From Chloroflexota bacterium (lineage in GTDB: Bacteria; Chloroflexota; Anaerolineae; Anaerolineales; Anaerolineaceae), in NCBI GenBank assembly GCA_012729755.1, contig JAAYCN010000069.1, positions 1 through 33,141 of the forward strand: DNA of 33,141 nt, given 5' to 3'. Position numbers and translations under genes: made by a program. The notes under the pieces were generated by a model. It saw only the letters and a list, made by a program, of their open reading frames with translations, was not told the origin of the DNA and made no database searches. The first letter of the stretch is position 1; the number at the start of each line of letters is the position of its first letter. This document shows, in pieces, positions 17,882 through 25,444 of the stretch.

Positions 17882-18556
17882 ATGCAAAATCACACAAAAG
17901 AAACTAAAAACAAATACCTTAATGATGACGAAATAGGTCCTGTTATCCAGATAAATCCTATCTCAGGTCTATTGCAGCGCTTTGCTTCGATGGGCATGGA
18001 AAAAATATTCAAACCAGGAGATGTCTTATTTTATCAATCCGACATTGTAGAAAAAATATTTGTGATCGAATCAGGGTCGGTGGATCTCTCAATTACATAC
18101 ACGAACGGCACCAAAAAGACCATAACACATTGCTCGGATGGGGTGATCTTAGGCGAAATGGCCTTATTTCACGAATACAAGAACGTCAGCGAAGCCGTCG
18201 TAAAGGAGCCATCCAGGATATTTGTTGTAGAGATAAATAAAGTTCGCGAAGCGTTTTGCGAGGACACAACCTTTGCCAAATTGCTCTATAATTCGATTTC
18301 TGCGAAGCTGCAGTTGATTACGAACCAGCTTGGGATCATGATGCTGGAATCGATCCCTTCTAGAATCGCGCATGTCTTATTAGATTTTCACCAGGAAGAG
18401 ATTCTATTAACTCATGATGAAATTGCCTCATTAGTGAAATGCTCACGCGTCTCTGCCACACGCCACTTAAGACGGCTTACAAAACAGCGCATTATCGCTA
18501 ACCAACGTGGCAGAATCATTATTGTGGATAGAGCGGCCCTCGCAGAATTAATATAA
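17882..18556 (+). CDS. Crp/Fnr-family transcriptional regulator
   Basis: A 224-aa regulator. The N-terminal cyclic-nucleotide-binding-like beta-roll (about 30-120) includes KIFKPGDVLFYQSDIVEKIF and GVILGEMALFHE. A long dimer helix follows, then a C-terminal winged helix with LTHDEIASLVKCSRVSATRHLRRL (about 175-200). No N-terminal cysteine cluster for an Fe-S centre is present, so it is not a true FNR. The PBC signature (GELALL...R.A) is altered, so cAMP binding is uncertain. I prefer ATG 17882 over GTG 17837 because the TACAAT at 17863 would place the transcript start after the GTG. It is divergent from the permease/hydrolase operon, its likely target. Confidence 0.87.
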   Translation: MQNHTKETKNKYLNDDEIGPVIQINPISGLLQRFASMGMEKIFKPGDVLFYQSDIVEKIFVIESGSVDLSITYTNGTKKTITHCSDGVILGEMALFHEYKNVSEAVVKEPSRIFVVEINKVREAFCEDTTFAKLLYNSISAKLQLITNQLGIMMLESIPSRIAHVLLDFHQEEILLTHDEIASLVKCSRVSATRHLRRLTKQRIIANQRGRIIIVDRAALAELI

Positions 18557-18691
18557 TTCCTAGCGGAACGCCACTTTACATGTTTAGTGATGGAAATTGT
18601 TCTAGATTTAGGAGGGTTTAATAATTACCTTATAAGTCTCGAAGATCTTCTTCAATAGGAACATTAACCAGTTTTGATTCTTAAAAACGAC

Positions 18692-18755
18692 AAGGCCGGG
18701 ATTTGCCTGTGCCCCAAAAAGGGTAAACCCAAAACCAATGGCTTCGAGGAAGCTA
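18692..18755 (-). other. tRNA(CAT) 3'-half-like element with T-loop insertion (site 2)
   Basis: Plus-strand bases 18692-18705 match the T-arm of the intact tRNA at 18803-18816 (12 of 14). Bases 18726-18744 match the rest of its T-arm, variable loop and 3' anticodon arm (18 of 19, ending CCAATGGCTT). Exactly 20 nt (18706-18725) are inserted, again between TT and CAAAT of the T-loop. On the minus strand the insert reads TACCC...GGGCACAGG and can form a CCC/GGG stem. The anticodon loop is degraded, and GCTTC-CTC-GAAGC forms a small hairpin in its place. No 5' half is found. Confidence 0.6.
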
Positions 18756-18798
18756 ATCAATTCAGGAAACAAGTTAGTTTAATGGAATTAATTAAAAG

Positions 18799-18870
18799 TG
18801 GCGAGGCTGGGATTTGAACCCAGAACCAATGGCTTATGAGTCCACTGCTCCACCGTTGAGCTACCTCGCC
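18799..18870 (-). tRNA. tRNA with CAT anticodon (Met or lysidine-modified Ile)
   Basis: On the minus strand, acceptor GGCGAGG (18870-18864) pairs with CCTCGCC (18806-18800), and the discriminator A is at 18799. The D-arm is GCTC...GAGC, the anticodon loop is CTCATAA, and the T-arm is CTGGG-TTCAAAT-CCCAG. CCA is not encoded. The anticodon stem GTGGA/GCCAT has an A-G mismatch at its last pair (31:39) and a wobble at its first. CAT can be elongator Met or Ile2; it lacks the initiator's three GC pairs in the anticodon stem. Confidence 0.93.
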
Positions 18871-18920
18871 AACATGCCCATCGATATTACCTGAATCACT
18901 CCCAAATGTCAACCGGAATT

Positions 18921-18950
18921 ATGTGAGGGGGTGTGAGGGGGTGTGAGGAG
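18921..18950 (+). repeat. Three 10-bp G-rich tandem repeats
   Basis: The unit (A/G)TGTGAGGGG is repeated at 18921, 18931 and 18941 (the last ends in GAG). It is a short simple-sequence array between the tRNA and the GTPase gene. The rest of 18951-19130 shows nothing I can assign. Confidence 0.7.
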
Positions 18951-19139
18951 GCCAGCACATGGTATACAGTTTACAAGCTATAGCTACACGGGGACCGAGA
19001 TCGATGACTGGCGCTATGAAAAACAGACATTGAGGTAACCGCTAACCAAAGATACCACCCCTAAAACAGCCGGAAACTGATACACATCGGATCATCAAAC
19101 TAAAACTCTACATTTTCCAATCCAATTCCATACAATCAT

Positions 19140-19145
19140 TATAAT
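19140..19145 (+). promoter_or_regulatory. -10 box placing the GTPase on a leaderless transcript
   Basis: TATAAT is followed by only 6 nt before ATG 19152. With normal spacing the transcript would begin at or next to the A of the ATG. No Shine-Dalgarno sequence is present. No good -35 is seen. Confidence 0.55.
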
Positions 19146-19151
19146 TAAGTC

Positions 19152-20375
19152 ATGCCGACTTCTAATGAAATTCAACGCTGGTTTCCCTCGCCTTCACGCG
19201 AATTTATCAAGCGGGTTTGGAAAGCGGTGCCCGAAAAAGACCGCAGTCCGCTTGAAGAGACCTTCAAAGGTCTGCCGCTCGATCGCAACCCGCTCAACAT
19301 GCTGATTGACTTGGCGATTGTCCACTACAAAACAACTTTCGGGAAATCACGCAAGGTTGCCATTATCGGCCCAACCAATGTTGGCAAGTCGACGCTTTTT
19401 AATCAGTTCGTGCGTGCCAAATCTGATCAGGCTGTTGTCAGTCCCATCCCGGGCACAACGCGCATCAACCAGGAAGCGGACGCGGGCATCTTCGCCATGA
19501 TCGACACACCCGGCGCGGACGCGGTCGGCGCGGTAGGTGAAGCCGAATGCGAAGCCGCCTTTGCTGCCGCGAGAGAAGCTGACTTTCTGATCCTCATGTT
19601 CGATGCCTTGCAGGGCGTCAAACAAACCGAACTCGACCTTTATGAGAATCTGTTGGCGCTTAAAAAGCCTTTTATCATCATTCTTAACAAGATTGATCTG
19701 ACGCGTAAGTTCAAGAACGAAGTGGTCGCCAAAGCGGCTGAAAACCTTAAGGTAAACCCGGAAGAGATACTTGCCGTTTCGGCTCTGAAAGGCGAAGGCC
19801 TATCCAACATTCTGATGTCAATCATTGCCGCGGATCCGAGCCTGACGGTCTCGATAGCGCGCGCCTTGCCGCAATATCGCCAGAAAATCGCCTGGCGCGC
19901 GATCATTACCTCCGCCTCGCTGGCAGCTGCCATCGCCCTAACTCCCCTGCCGGTGATCGATTTCATCCCATTATCGGCCACTCAGATTGGTTTGGTGCTG
20001 ACAATCGCGCGCATTTACGATTACAAGATTACCCCCGCCCGAGCCAAAGAACTCATCGGCACCTTCGGACTGGGTTTGCTCGGGCGCACGCTCTTCCAAC
20101 AGCTTTCCAAACTCGGCGGCGTTCCCGGCTGGCTGCTCTCTTCGGCAATTGCTGCCTCGATGACTGCCGTGATGGGCTATTCTTCCATGCTCTGGTTCGA
20201 AAAAGGTGAAAGGGTCAGCGCCAAAGCCATGACAGAAATGAGCAAGAGGCTGACCTCCATTATGCTGACCAAACTCAAGGCTGTTTTTAAACGCAAGCCT
20301 TCGAAGCGCAAGATGGAAAGCGCAGTGAATGAGATTCTTTCTGAGTCTGAGCTTGAGGATTCTCTGACTGAGTAA
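19152..20375 (+). CDS. Era/Der-like GTPase with DUF697 membrane-associated domain
   Basis: A 407-aa P-loop GTPase. G1 is GPTNVGKST (73-81), PGTTR is at 100-104, G3 DTPG at 118-121, G4 NKID at 179-182 and G5 SALKG near 207. The second half (about 240-350) carries hydrophobic, glycine-rich helices (SLAAAIALTPLPVIDFIPLS, TFGLGLLGRTLFQQ) typical of the DUF697/YcjF-like domain. A basic helical tail follows. Related proteins sit at membranes, but their cellular task is not established. The N-terminal ~65 residues are an extra helical segment before the G domain. It starts on what looks like a leaderless mRNA, and is convergent with the alpha-oxoamine synthase gene. Confidence 0.88.
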   Translation: MPTSNEIQRWFPSPSREFIKRVWKAVPEKDRSPLEETFKGLPLDRNPLNMLIDLAIVHYKTTFGKSRKVAIIGPTNVGKSTLFNQFVRAKSDQAVVSPIPGTTRINQEADAGIFAMIDTPGADAVGAVGEAECEAAFAAAREADFLILMFDALQGVKQTELDLYENLLALKKPFIIILNKIDLTRKFKNEVVAKAAENLKVNPEEILAVSALKGEGLSNILMSIIAADPSLTVSIARALPQYRQKIAWRAIITSASLAAAIALTPLPVIDFIPLSATQIGLVLTIARIYDYKITPARAKELIGTFGLGLLGRTLFQQLSKLGGVPGWLLSSAIAASMTAVMGYSSMLWFEKGERVSAKAMTEMSKRLTSIMLTKLKAVFKRKPSKRKMESAVNEILSESELEDSLTE

Positions 20376-20419
20376 ACCCGCAGGCTGTTGATCCAGCTGT
20401 CGAATAGATCCATAAAACA

Positions 20420-20444
20420 TAAGGACGCATCGAGTGCGCCCTTA
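20420..20444. terminator. Bidirectional terminator between the GTPase and the alpha-oxoamine synthase
   Basis: TAAGG-A-CGCA, loop TCGAG, TGCG-C-CCTTA: two stem blocks separated by one A/C mismatch, between convergent stops. A perfect palindrome AGCTAATTAGCT follows. Neither side has a strong T tract. Confidence 0.6.
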
Positions 20445-20472
20445 CATAATTAAGCTAATTAGCTAAGAATAA

Positions 20473-21651
20473 TCAAATCAGACCGATTTCCTTGCCAATC
20501 TTGCCAAAAATATCCAAAACCATTTCAAGTTGTGATCGTGTATGTGTAGCCATATAACTCGTGCGCAGAAGCTGGCGCCCTGGCGAGGTGGCTGGTGAGA
20601 TCACCGGGTTGACGAACACGCCCGCGTCAAACAATTTGTGCCAGGCATAAAAAGTACGTTCGTTATCGCCGATGATAATCGGGATAATCGGCGATTCAGA
20701 ATGACCAATGTTAAACCCCATGCTCTTGTAACCTTCGCGCATGAAGAGCGCGTTTTCTTCCAACTGTTTAATTCTTTCAGGTTCAGTGCGCATGATATCG
20801 AGCGCTGCCAATGCCGTCGCTGTATTGGCGGGCGGGATGCTGGCGCTGAAGATTAAACTGCGTGCCTTATGTTTGATGTAATCAATCACATCATGCTGGC
20901 CAGCTACAAAACCGCCAATGGAAGCGAACGACTTGCTGAAAGTTGACATGATCAGATCAACATCTTCAGTCACGCCGAAACTGGCCGCGGTTCCCCTTCC
21001 GCCGCCTAACACACCCATAGCATGGGCATCATCCACCATCAACCTTACCCCATACTTCTTACAAAGCGGAATGATCTCGGGTAATGGCGCGATGTCGCCT
21101 TCCATGCTGAACAAACCGTCCACTACCAACAATTTTCCAACTTTTTCGGGCAGGTGCGCCATGACATATTCGAGCTGCTCAATGTCATTGTGTCGATAGC
21201 GCTCAATTTTGCCGCTGCTTAAAATCGCGCCGTCATAGATGCTGGCGTGGTCTTCTTTATCGAGAATGACAATATCACCCCTGCCGACGACAGCGCTGAT
21301 TGTGCCTAAATTAACCTGCATGCCTGTCGAGAAAACCAACGCGGAATCCTTGCCCGTCCACTCTGCCAGTTCACGCTCAAGCTGCTCAATGATTGTCATG
21401 TTGCCGTTTAAGAACCGTGAACCAGTACACGAGGTGCCATATTTTTTGATAGCATCCATCGCCGCCTGCCTGACTTTAGGATGAGTGGTCAATCCGAGAT
21501 AGTTATTTGAGCCACACATAATAATGCGTCTGCCTTTATAGACCACTTCAGTACCTTCGTTGCGATCGAGCGGAATAAAATAGGGATAAAAACCCCCAGC
21601 TTTGGCTAATTTGACGTCCTGGAAATCAAAAGCTTTCTTAAAAATATCCAT
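20473..21651 (-). CDS. spt: Serine palmitoyltransferase-like alpha-oxoamine synthase
   Basis: PLP enzyme of 392 aa in the family that condenses an amino acid with an acyl-CoA (SPT, KBL, BioF, HemA). PLP-site residues: H135 in EDHASIYDG (stacks on PLP), D207 and H210 in VDDAHAMG, and the Schiff-base K240 in STFSKSFASIGGF. KYGTSCTGSRFLNG (70-83), SMEGDIAPLPE and GVFVNPVISPA match, from memory, bacterial serine palmitoyltransferases such as that of Sphingobacterium better than KBL or BioF. If so, it makes 3-ketodihydrosphingosine for sphingolipids. Glycine acetyltransferase remains the main alternative. No bio or tdh gene is adjacent. GAGG lies 5 nt before the ATG, and TATAAT (minus strand) is at 21711-21716. 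Confidence 0.85.
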   Translation of the reverse strand: MDIFKKAFDFQDVKLAKAGGFYPYFIPLDRNEGTEVVYKGRRIIMCGSNNYLGLTTHPKVRQAAMDAIKKYGTSCTGSRFLNGNMTIIEQLERELAEWTGKDSALVFSTGMQVNLGTISAVVGRGDIVILDKEDHASIYDGAILSSGKIERYRHNDIEQLEYVMAHLPEKVGKLLVVDGLFSMEGDIAPLPEIIPLCKKYGVRLMVDDAHAMGVLGGGRGTAASFGVTEDVDLIMSTFSKSFASIGGFVAGQHDVIDYIKHKARSLIFSASIPPANTATALAALDIMRTEPERIKQLEENALFMREGYKSMGFNIGHSESPIIPIIIGDNERTFYAWHKLFDAGVFVNPVISPATSPGRQLLRTSYMATHTRSQLEMVLDIFGKIGKEIGLI

Positions 21652-21710
21652 AACACCTCACGATACATTATTAATTAATAAAACCATTGAAACGATTTAG
21701 TTGCGTTTGG

Positions 21711-21716
21711 ATTATA
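21711..21716 (-). promoter_or_regulatory. -10 box of the alpha-oxoamine synthase gene
   Basis: TATAAT on the minus strand, about 60 nt before the ATG at 21651. The -35 region is weak. Confidence 0.45.
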
Positions 21717-21738
21717 ACTGAATATACTTGATTTCATT

Positions 21739-21763
21739 CCGCTATGTTGACACCGCTATGTTG
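21739..21763 (+). repeat. 11-bp direct repeat in the divergent promoter region
   Basis: CCGCTATGTTG occurs at 21739-21749 and again at 21753-21763, with a 3-nt spacer (period 14). It lies in the leader of the lipoprotein gene. It may be a regulator site or a chance duplication. Confidence 0.55.
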
Positions 21764-21817
21764 GAGTGAATATTGCAACCATTACGCTGTAACTATTCAG
21801 AAAGAGACGGTAAAGCC

Positions 21818-22675
21818 ATGAAAAAAATCGCTATTCTTATCGGATTAATTCTGTTGTTGACCTCTTGCAATCTGCCACGTGCCAAAGTTGACCCGTCCAT
21901 CGCGGTCGCCACCAACGTTGCCTTTCAGTTGACCAATGCGCCAACCGCTACTGCCATCCCAGATCTGAATCAAGGCATCTCCAGCGTCACTACCCCAGAG
22001 CCTATTAATTCTGAAGAGCCAGCGGCTCCGACAGAGCTGCCCACAGAGGTTCCAACCGAAACGCCAACCGCGACAGCCGAACCAACCCCCGTGCCATCCA
22101 CCGATGACCCGGCAACGCGTCTGGGTGAGGCAAGTAAAGTCGAAGAATTCAATCAGGCGACAGGCGCCTGGAGCTACGAAGATGATTGGTTCATAGTCAA
22201 CATCAGCGGTGGGCAGATGCACTTCTATTCGAAAGGCACTCCTTATTGGAACAGCTGGTACACCACTAAGCCTGAAATCAAGAATTTTTACCTTGAAGCG
22301 GTGCTTTCTATGGTGAACTGTGCGGGCAAAGACCGCATTGGCCTGGCTTTCAGAAATACAGACAATCAGTTTTATATCGTTGGACTGACCTGCGATGGTA
22401 CCGTCGGAATGAATCGATACACCGCGGAAAACCGCGTTGTGGAAGTGCTCGCGTATCAGCCCAGCGATAAACTCAATCCTACCAACCAGGAAAACCGCAT
22501 CGGCGTTTTGGCAAATGACTCTGATTTTCAAATTTATGTCAACGGTCACCTTGTCGCCCAAGTTAGCGACCACTCACTGCCTGATGCTGGCACATATGGT
22601 TTCGTTTCCATGTCGACAGGAACGGTCAACATGGAAACATCGATCGAAACCCTGCGATATTGGATATTGCCTTAA
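21818..22675 (+). CDS. Lipoprotein with a LamG/DUF1080-like domain
   Basis: A 285-aa secreted lipoprotein. It has a classic type-II signal peptide MKKIAILIGLILLLTSCN, with a lipobox LTSC and the modified cysteine at residue 17. A threonine/proline/glutamate-rich linker follows (about 45-105, repeated TPT/PTE). The C-terminal beta-sandwich-like domain (about 120-285) has TKPEIKNFYLEAVLSM, DRIGLAFRNTDNQFY and FQIYVNGHLVAQVSD, as in concanavalin-like or DUF1080 sugar-binding folds. A ligand is not identifiable. The frame could also start at TTG 21773, which has a good GGAG at 6 nt. I chose ATG because it gives a normal signal peptide. It is a likely substrate of the Lgt encoded at the left of the window. 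Confidence 0.82.
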   Translation: MKKIAILIGLILLLTSCNLPRAKVDPSIAVATNVAFQLTNAPTATAIPDLNQGISSVTTPEPINSEEPAAPTELPTEVPTETPTATAEPTPVPSTDDPATRLGEASKVEEFNQATGAWSYEDDWFIVNISGGQMHFYSKGTPYWNSWYTTKPEIKNFYLEAVLSMVNCAGKDRIGLAFRNTDNQFYIVGLTCDGTVGMNRYTAENRVVEVLAYQPSDKLNPTNQENRIGVLANDSDFQIYVNGHLVAQVSDHSLPDAGTYGFVSMSTGTVNMETSIETLRYWILP

Positions 22676-22691
22676 ACATGCGTGCGACTCC

Positions 22692-22721
22692 AACACCCTC
22701 GATGATACAATCAAGGGTGTT
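22692..22721 (+). terminator. Hairpin after the lipoprotein gene
   Basis: AACACCCT (22692-22699) pairs with AGGGTGTT (22714-22721), with an inner GAT/ATC pairing. It lies 16 nt after the stop and ends 18 nt before the next start. The T tract is weak (TTATTTA), so it may only reduce read-through. Confidence 0.55.
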
Positions 22722-22739
22722 ATTTACTATTGGAGTGAA

Positions 22740-23513
22740 ATGAGTCATCGTTATTTCAAACATCCAGAGCTGGATGGCAGCCCCTTTACTATTGAAGCGG
22801 GGGAACCTGCCGTCTTACTAATTCACGGCTTCACTGCTACTACTTCCGAAGTGCGTCCCCTCGGTAAACATCTGCACTCTAAAGGCCTTACAGTCAGCGC
22901 GCCGCTGCTCGCAGGTCACGGCACTCATCCTGACGATCTAAATGCCAGCCGCTGGCAGGATTGGTATGAAAGCGCCGAGAAAAGTTTCCTTGATCTACGG
23001 AGGGAACATGCCAAAGTTTGGGTAGCTGGAGAATCAATGGGCGGACTGCTCGCGCTGATGCTTGCTGCGAAATACCCGGAAATAAACGGCTTGCTGCTCT
23101 TCGCGCCGGCCTTGAAGGCCAATCTGGTCTGGAGCGCGCCATTCTTGAAGCATTTCATGAAGTATATCCATAAAGGCAAAGGCGACCCTAATCTGGCCTG
23201 GAGCGGCTATAACGTCTATCCCACCCGCGCGATGGAGCAATTATTGGCTCTGCAAAAAGTCGCCCAAAGCTGCCTCAAACAAGTCACCCAACCTGCCCTG
23301 ATCGTCATGTCGAAACAGGATCGCAGCGTGCCATTCAAAACGACGAGTCGCCAATTAATGCGGGACATCAACTCAACAGACAAGAAGCTGGTTGTCCTCG
23401 AGGATTCTCCCCACGTTATCTTGCTGGCCAACCGACAGCAGGAAGCCCAAACAGCCGCCTGGCAGTTTTTAAGCCAGCGGATCTCAGCATCACAAACGGT
23501 TAACAGATATTAA
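22740..23513 (+). CDS. Alpha/beta-hydrolase, carboxylesterase/monoacylglycerol-lipase type
   Basis: Cytosolic serine hydrolase of 257 aa. The oxyanion-hole strand is LLIHGFTATTSE, and the nucleophile elbow is GESMGG (serine near residue 101). The acidic residue lies in SKQDRSVP and the histidine in EDSPHVI. Size and order resemble the Est30-type carboxylesterases and bacterial monoacylglycerol lipases. The ATG at 22740 has GGAG about 4-5 nt upstream. A longer frame from 22437 only overlaps the lipoprotein gene and is rejected. It sits 107 nt before an ABC operon that has its own promoter, so a joint role is uncertain. Confidence 0.88.
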   Translation: MSHRYFKHPELDGSPFTIEAGEPAVLLIHGFTATTSEVRPLGKHLHSKGLTVSAPLLAGHGTHPDDLNASRWQDWYESAEKSFLDLRREHAKVWVAGESMGGLLALMLAAKYPEINGLLLFAPALKANLVWSAPFLKHFMKYIHKGKGDPNLAWSGYNVYPTRAMEQLLALQKVAQSCLKQVTQPALIVMSKQDRSVPFKTTSRQLMRDINSTDKKLVVLEDSPHVILLANRQQEAQTAAWQFLSQRISASQTVNRY

Positions 23514-23545
23514 CCTCTTATACGGACATTTAATGTTCTGATCAG

Positions 23546-23574
23546 TTGACTATCTACATTCGAGGTTGTATACT
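23546..23574 (+). promoter_or_regulatory. Near-consensus sigma-70 promoter of the ABC/MNIO operon
   Basis: TTGACT (23546-23551), a 17-nt spacer, then TATACT (23569-23574). The start point would fall near 23581, about 40 nt before the GTG of the first ABC gene. It shows that the exporter operon starts here rather than at the upstream hydrolase. Confidence 0.78.
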
Positions 23575-23620
23575 TCGGGGTTCGTCCTAGTGTTCTTAAG
23601 GGCGAATTATTGGAGTTATT

Positions 23621-25444
23621 GTGGCCCAAAAAGCGCATACCTATCCCCCATGCGATATGCAATGTGTGATCAGCAGCAAACCGCTGATCAGCCTTTGGCA
23701 TTTAATCAGCGGCTTTCACTGGCAGTATTTTGGCGCGACTTTCTTTGCCGGCACTGCCGCGCTGGCGCGCACCGGAGTCAACCTCTTTTTGGGTTATTTT
23801 ATTGATCAGATCCTCATTAAACGTCAGTACGGCACCAAGCTGATCGAAGCTGCTCTCATCTTTGCGGCCCTGATTGCCGGCCAGGCTTTTTCATCCTTCA
23901 TGAGTGGCAAGTTGGCCGCTCAGACCGGTGAAGGCAGCACCCGCCGCCTGCGCGATTACCTGTTTAATCACATCCAACGGCTCAGTTTTGCCTATCATTC
24001 CGAAGCGAAAACTGGTGATTTGCTTGAACGAGCTACTTCTGATGTGGACACTTTACGTCGCTTTTTCTCCGATCAGGCTATCGGCATTGGCCGCATCACG
24101 CTGATCTTCATCATCAATCTCACCGCCATCTACCGCATAAACCCCAGACTGGCCGGCATCTCCGTTGTCATCGTTCCAGTCATCCTGGTAGTTTCGCTGT
24201 TGTTCTTCAAGCAGCTTTCCAAATCATACGCTTCCTACCAGGAACAGGAAGCTGTCCTTACCACCAACCTTCAGGAAAATCTGAGCGGCGTGCGTGTGGT
24301 CAAAGCTTTTGCCCGGCAGGGTTATGAGATTGACAAATTTGAAGGCAACAACGCTGAGAAACTGCGTCGCGGCGAGAAACTGAACATGATGCACGCGCTT
24401 TTCTGGCCTATTTCAGACCTGATTTGTGCCGCTCAGCAGATCACCAGCAGCTTCATAGCCGCATTAATGGCCATTGATGGTGTCATCACGGTGGGAAATT
24501 TCATCGCTTTCGCCGGCTTGTTAGGCTGGCTGATCTGGCCTGTTCGCAACCTCGGCCGACTCATTGTCGACACTTCCCGCGCTCTGGTGTCGTTCAAGCG
24601 CATCACCAACATTCTCAAAGTACCTGAGGAGAACTTGTTCATCGCCTCCTGCCAGCCGGAAAATGGCGTCAAAGGCGACATCAGCTTTGACCACGTCAGC
24701 TTTGAATACGAAAAAAACCATCCCGTCCTTCAGGATGTCAATTTCAGTTGCAAAGCCGGACAGGTTGTCGCGCTGCTCGGGTCAACCGGTTCGGGCAAGA
24801 CGTCGCTTGTCAAGCTGCTTCCGCGCTTCTATGAGGTCACCTCTGGCCGTATTTTGCTCGATGGGGTTAACCTGAATGAATACTCGCGCGACTTTTTGCG
24901 CTCACAAATCGGAATTGTCGAACAGGAACCCTTTCTTTTTTCAGCCAGCATTCGCGACAATATCACCTACGGCATGAAACATGAAGTTAGTCAAGCCAAA
25001 GTAGAAGAGGTTGCGCGCGATGCAGCCATTCATGATGTCGTTGAGAGCTTTACCAATGGTTATGACACTTTGGTGGGTGAACGCGGCGTCACCCTTTCTG
25101 GCGGCCAGAAACAGCGTGTGGCTATTGCCCGCGCCCTGCTGATCAACCCGCGCATTCTTATTCTCGACGACTCCACTTCTTCAGTTGACATGGAGACTGA
25201 GGTGCAAATCCGTGCTGCGCTCGAAAATCTGATGAAAGACCGCACCACGTTCATTATCGCCCACCGCATCCAGAGCATTATGGACGCGGATCTGATCCTT
25301 GTTTTTGATCAGGGGCGCATAATTCAGTCAGGAACCCATGCTGAACTGCTCAGTCAACCCGGCGCGTATCAGGAAATCTATGAGATTCAGACACGCATCG
25401 ACAATGCTTTGCAAGAGGAAATCGACAATGTCAGCTTATTATGA
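23621..25444 (+). CDS. ABC exporter half-transporter, subunit with degenerate ATP site
   Basis: A 607-aa type-IV (ABCB-like) exporter subunit with six membrane helices in residues ~30-340 and a nucleotide-binding domain in 355-590. Walker A is GSTGSGKTS (about 388-396), the signature is LSGGQ (about 491-495), Walker B ends ILILDDSTSSVD and the H-loop is IAHRIQS. At the catalytic-glutamate position there is D517 instead of E, as in the degenerate-site subunit of heterodimeric exporters (TM287, BmrC type). The start is GTG 23621, with GGAG 6 nt upstream. The N-terminus carries PPCDMQC, two cysteines before TM1. The gene overlaps the second subunit by 17 nt. It probably exports a peptide, lipid or drug. 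Confidence 0.93.
   Translation: MAQKAHTYPPCDMQCVISSKPLISLWHLISGFHWQYFGATFFAGTAALARTGVNLFLGYFIDQILIKRQYGTKLIEAALIFAALIAGQAFSSFMSGKLAAQTGEGSTRRLRDYLFNHIQRLSFAYHSEAKTGDLLERATSDVDTLRRFFSDQAIGIGRITLIFIINLTAIYRINPRLAGISVVIVPVILVVSLLFFKQLSKSYASYQEQEAVLTTNLQENLSGVRVVKAFARQGYEIDKFEGNNAEKLRRGEKLNMMHALFWPISDLICAAQQITSSFIAALMAIDGVITVGNFIAFAGLLGWLIWPVRNLGRLIVDTSRALVSFKRITNILKVPEENLFIASCQPENGVKGDISFDHVSFEYEKNHPVLQDVNFSCKAGQVVALLGSTGSGKTSLVKLLPRFYEVTSGRILLDGVNLNEYSRDFLRSQIGIVEQEPFLFSASIRDNITYGMKHEVSQAKVEEVARDAAIHDVVESFTNGYDTLVGERGVTLSGGQKQRVAIARALLINPRILILDDSTSSVDMETEVQIRAALENLMKDRTTFIIAHRIQSIMDADLILVFDQGRIIQSGTHAELLSQPGAYQEIYEIQTRIDNALQEEIDNVSLL

Noticed and set aside
318-18755. Integrated element bounded by the two tRNA-like copies as att sites
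   Set aside because: The copies are in opposite orientation and differ in the tRNA part, no integrase is present, and the interval holds core genes such as lgt, ftsK and serC.
21845-22573. 242-aa minus-strand frame inside the lipoprotein gene
   Set aside because: Gly/Trp/Arg-rich shadow of the TP-rich linker; the plus frame has a lipobox and a recognisable domain.
25338-25427. N-terminal extension of the second ABC subunit
   Set aside because: It lies fully inside the first subunit's ATPase end and has no ribosome site; the ATG at 25428 has one.
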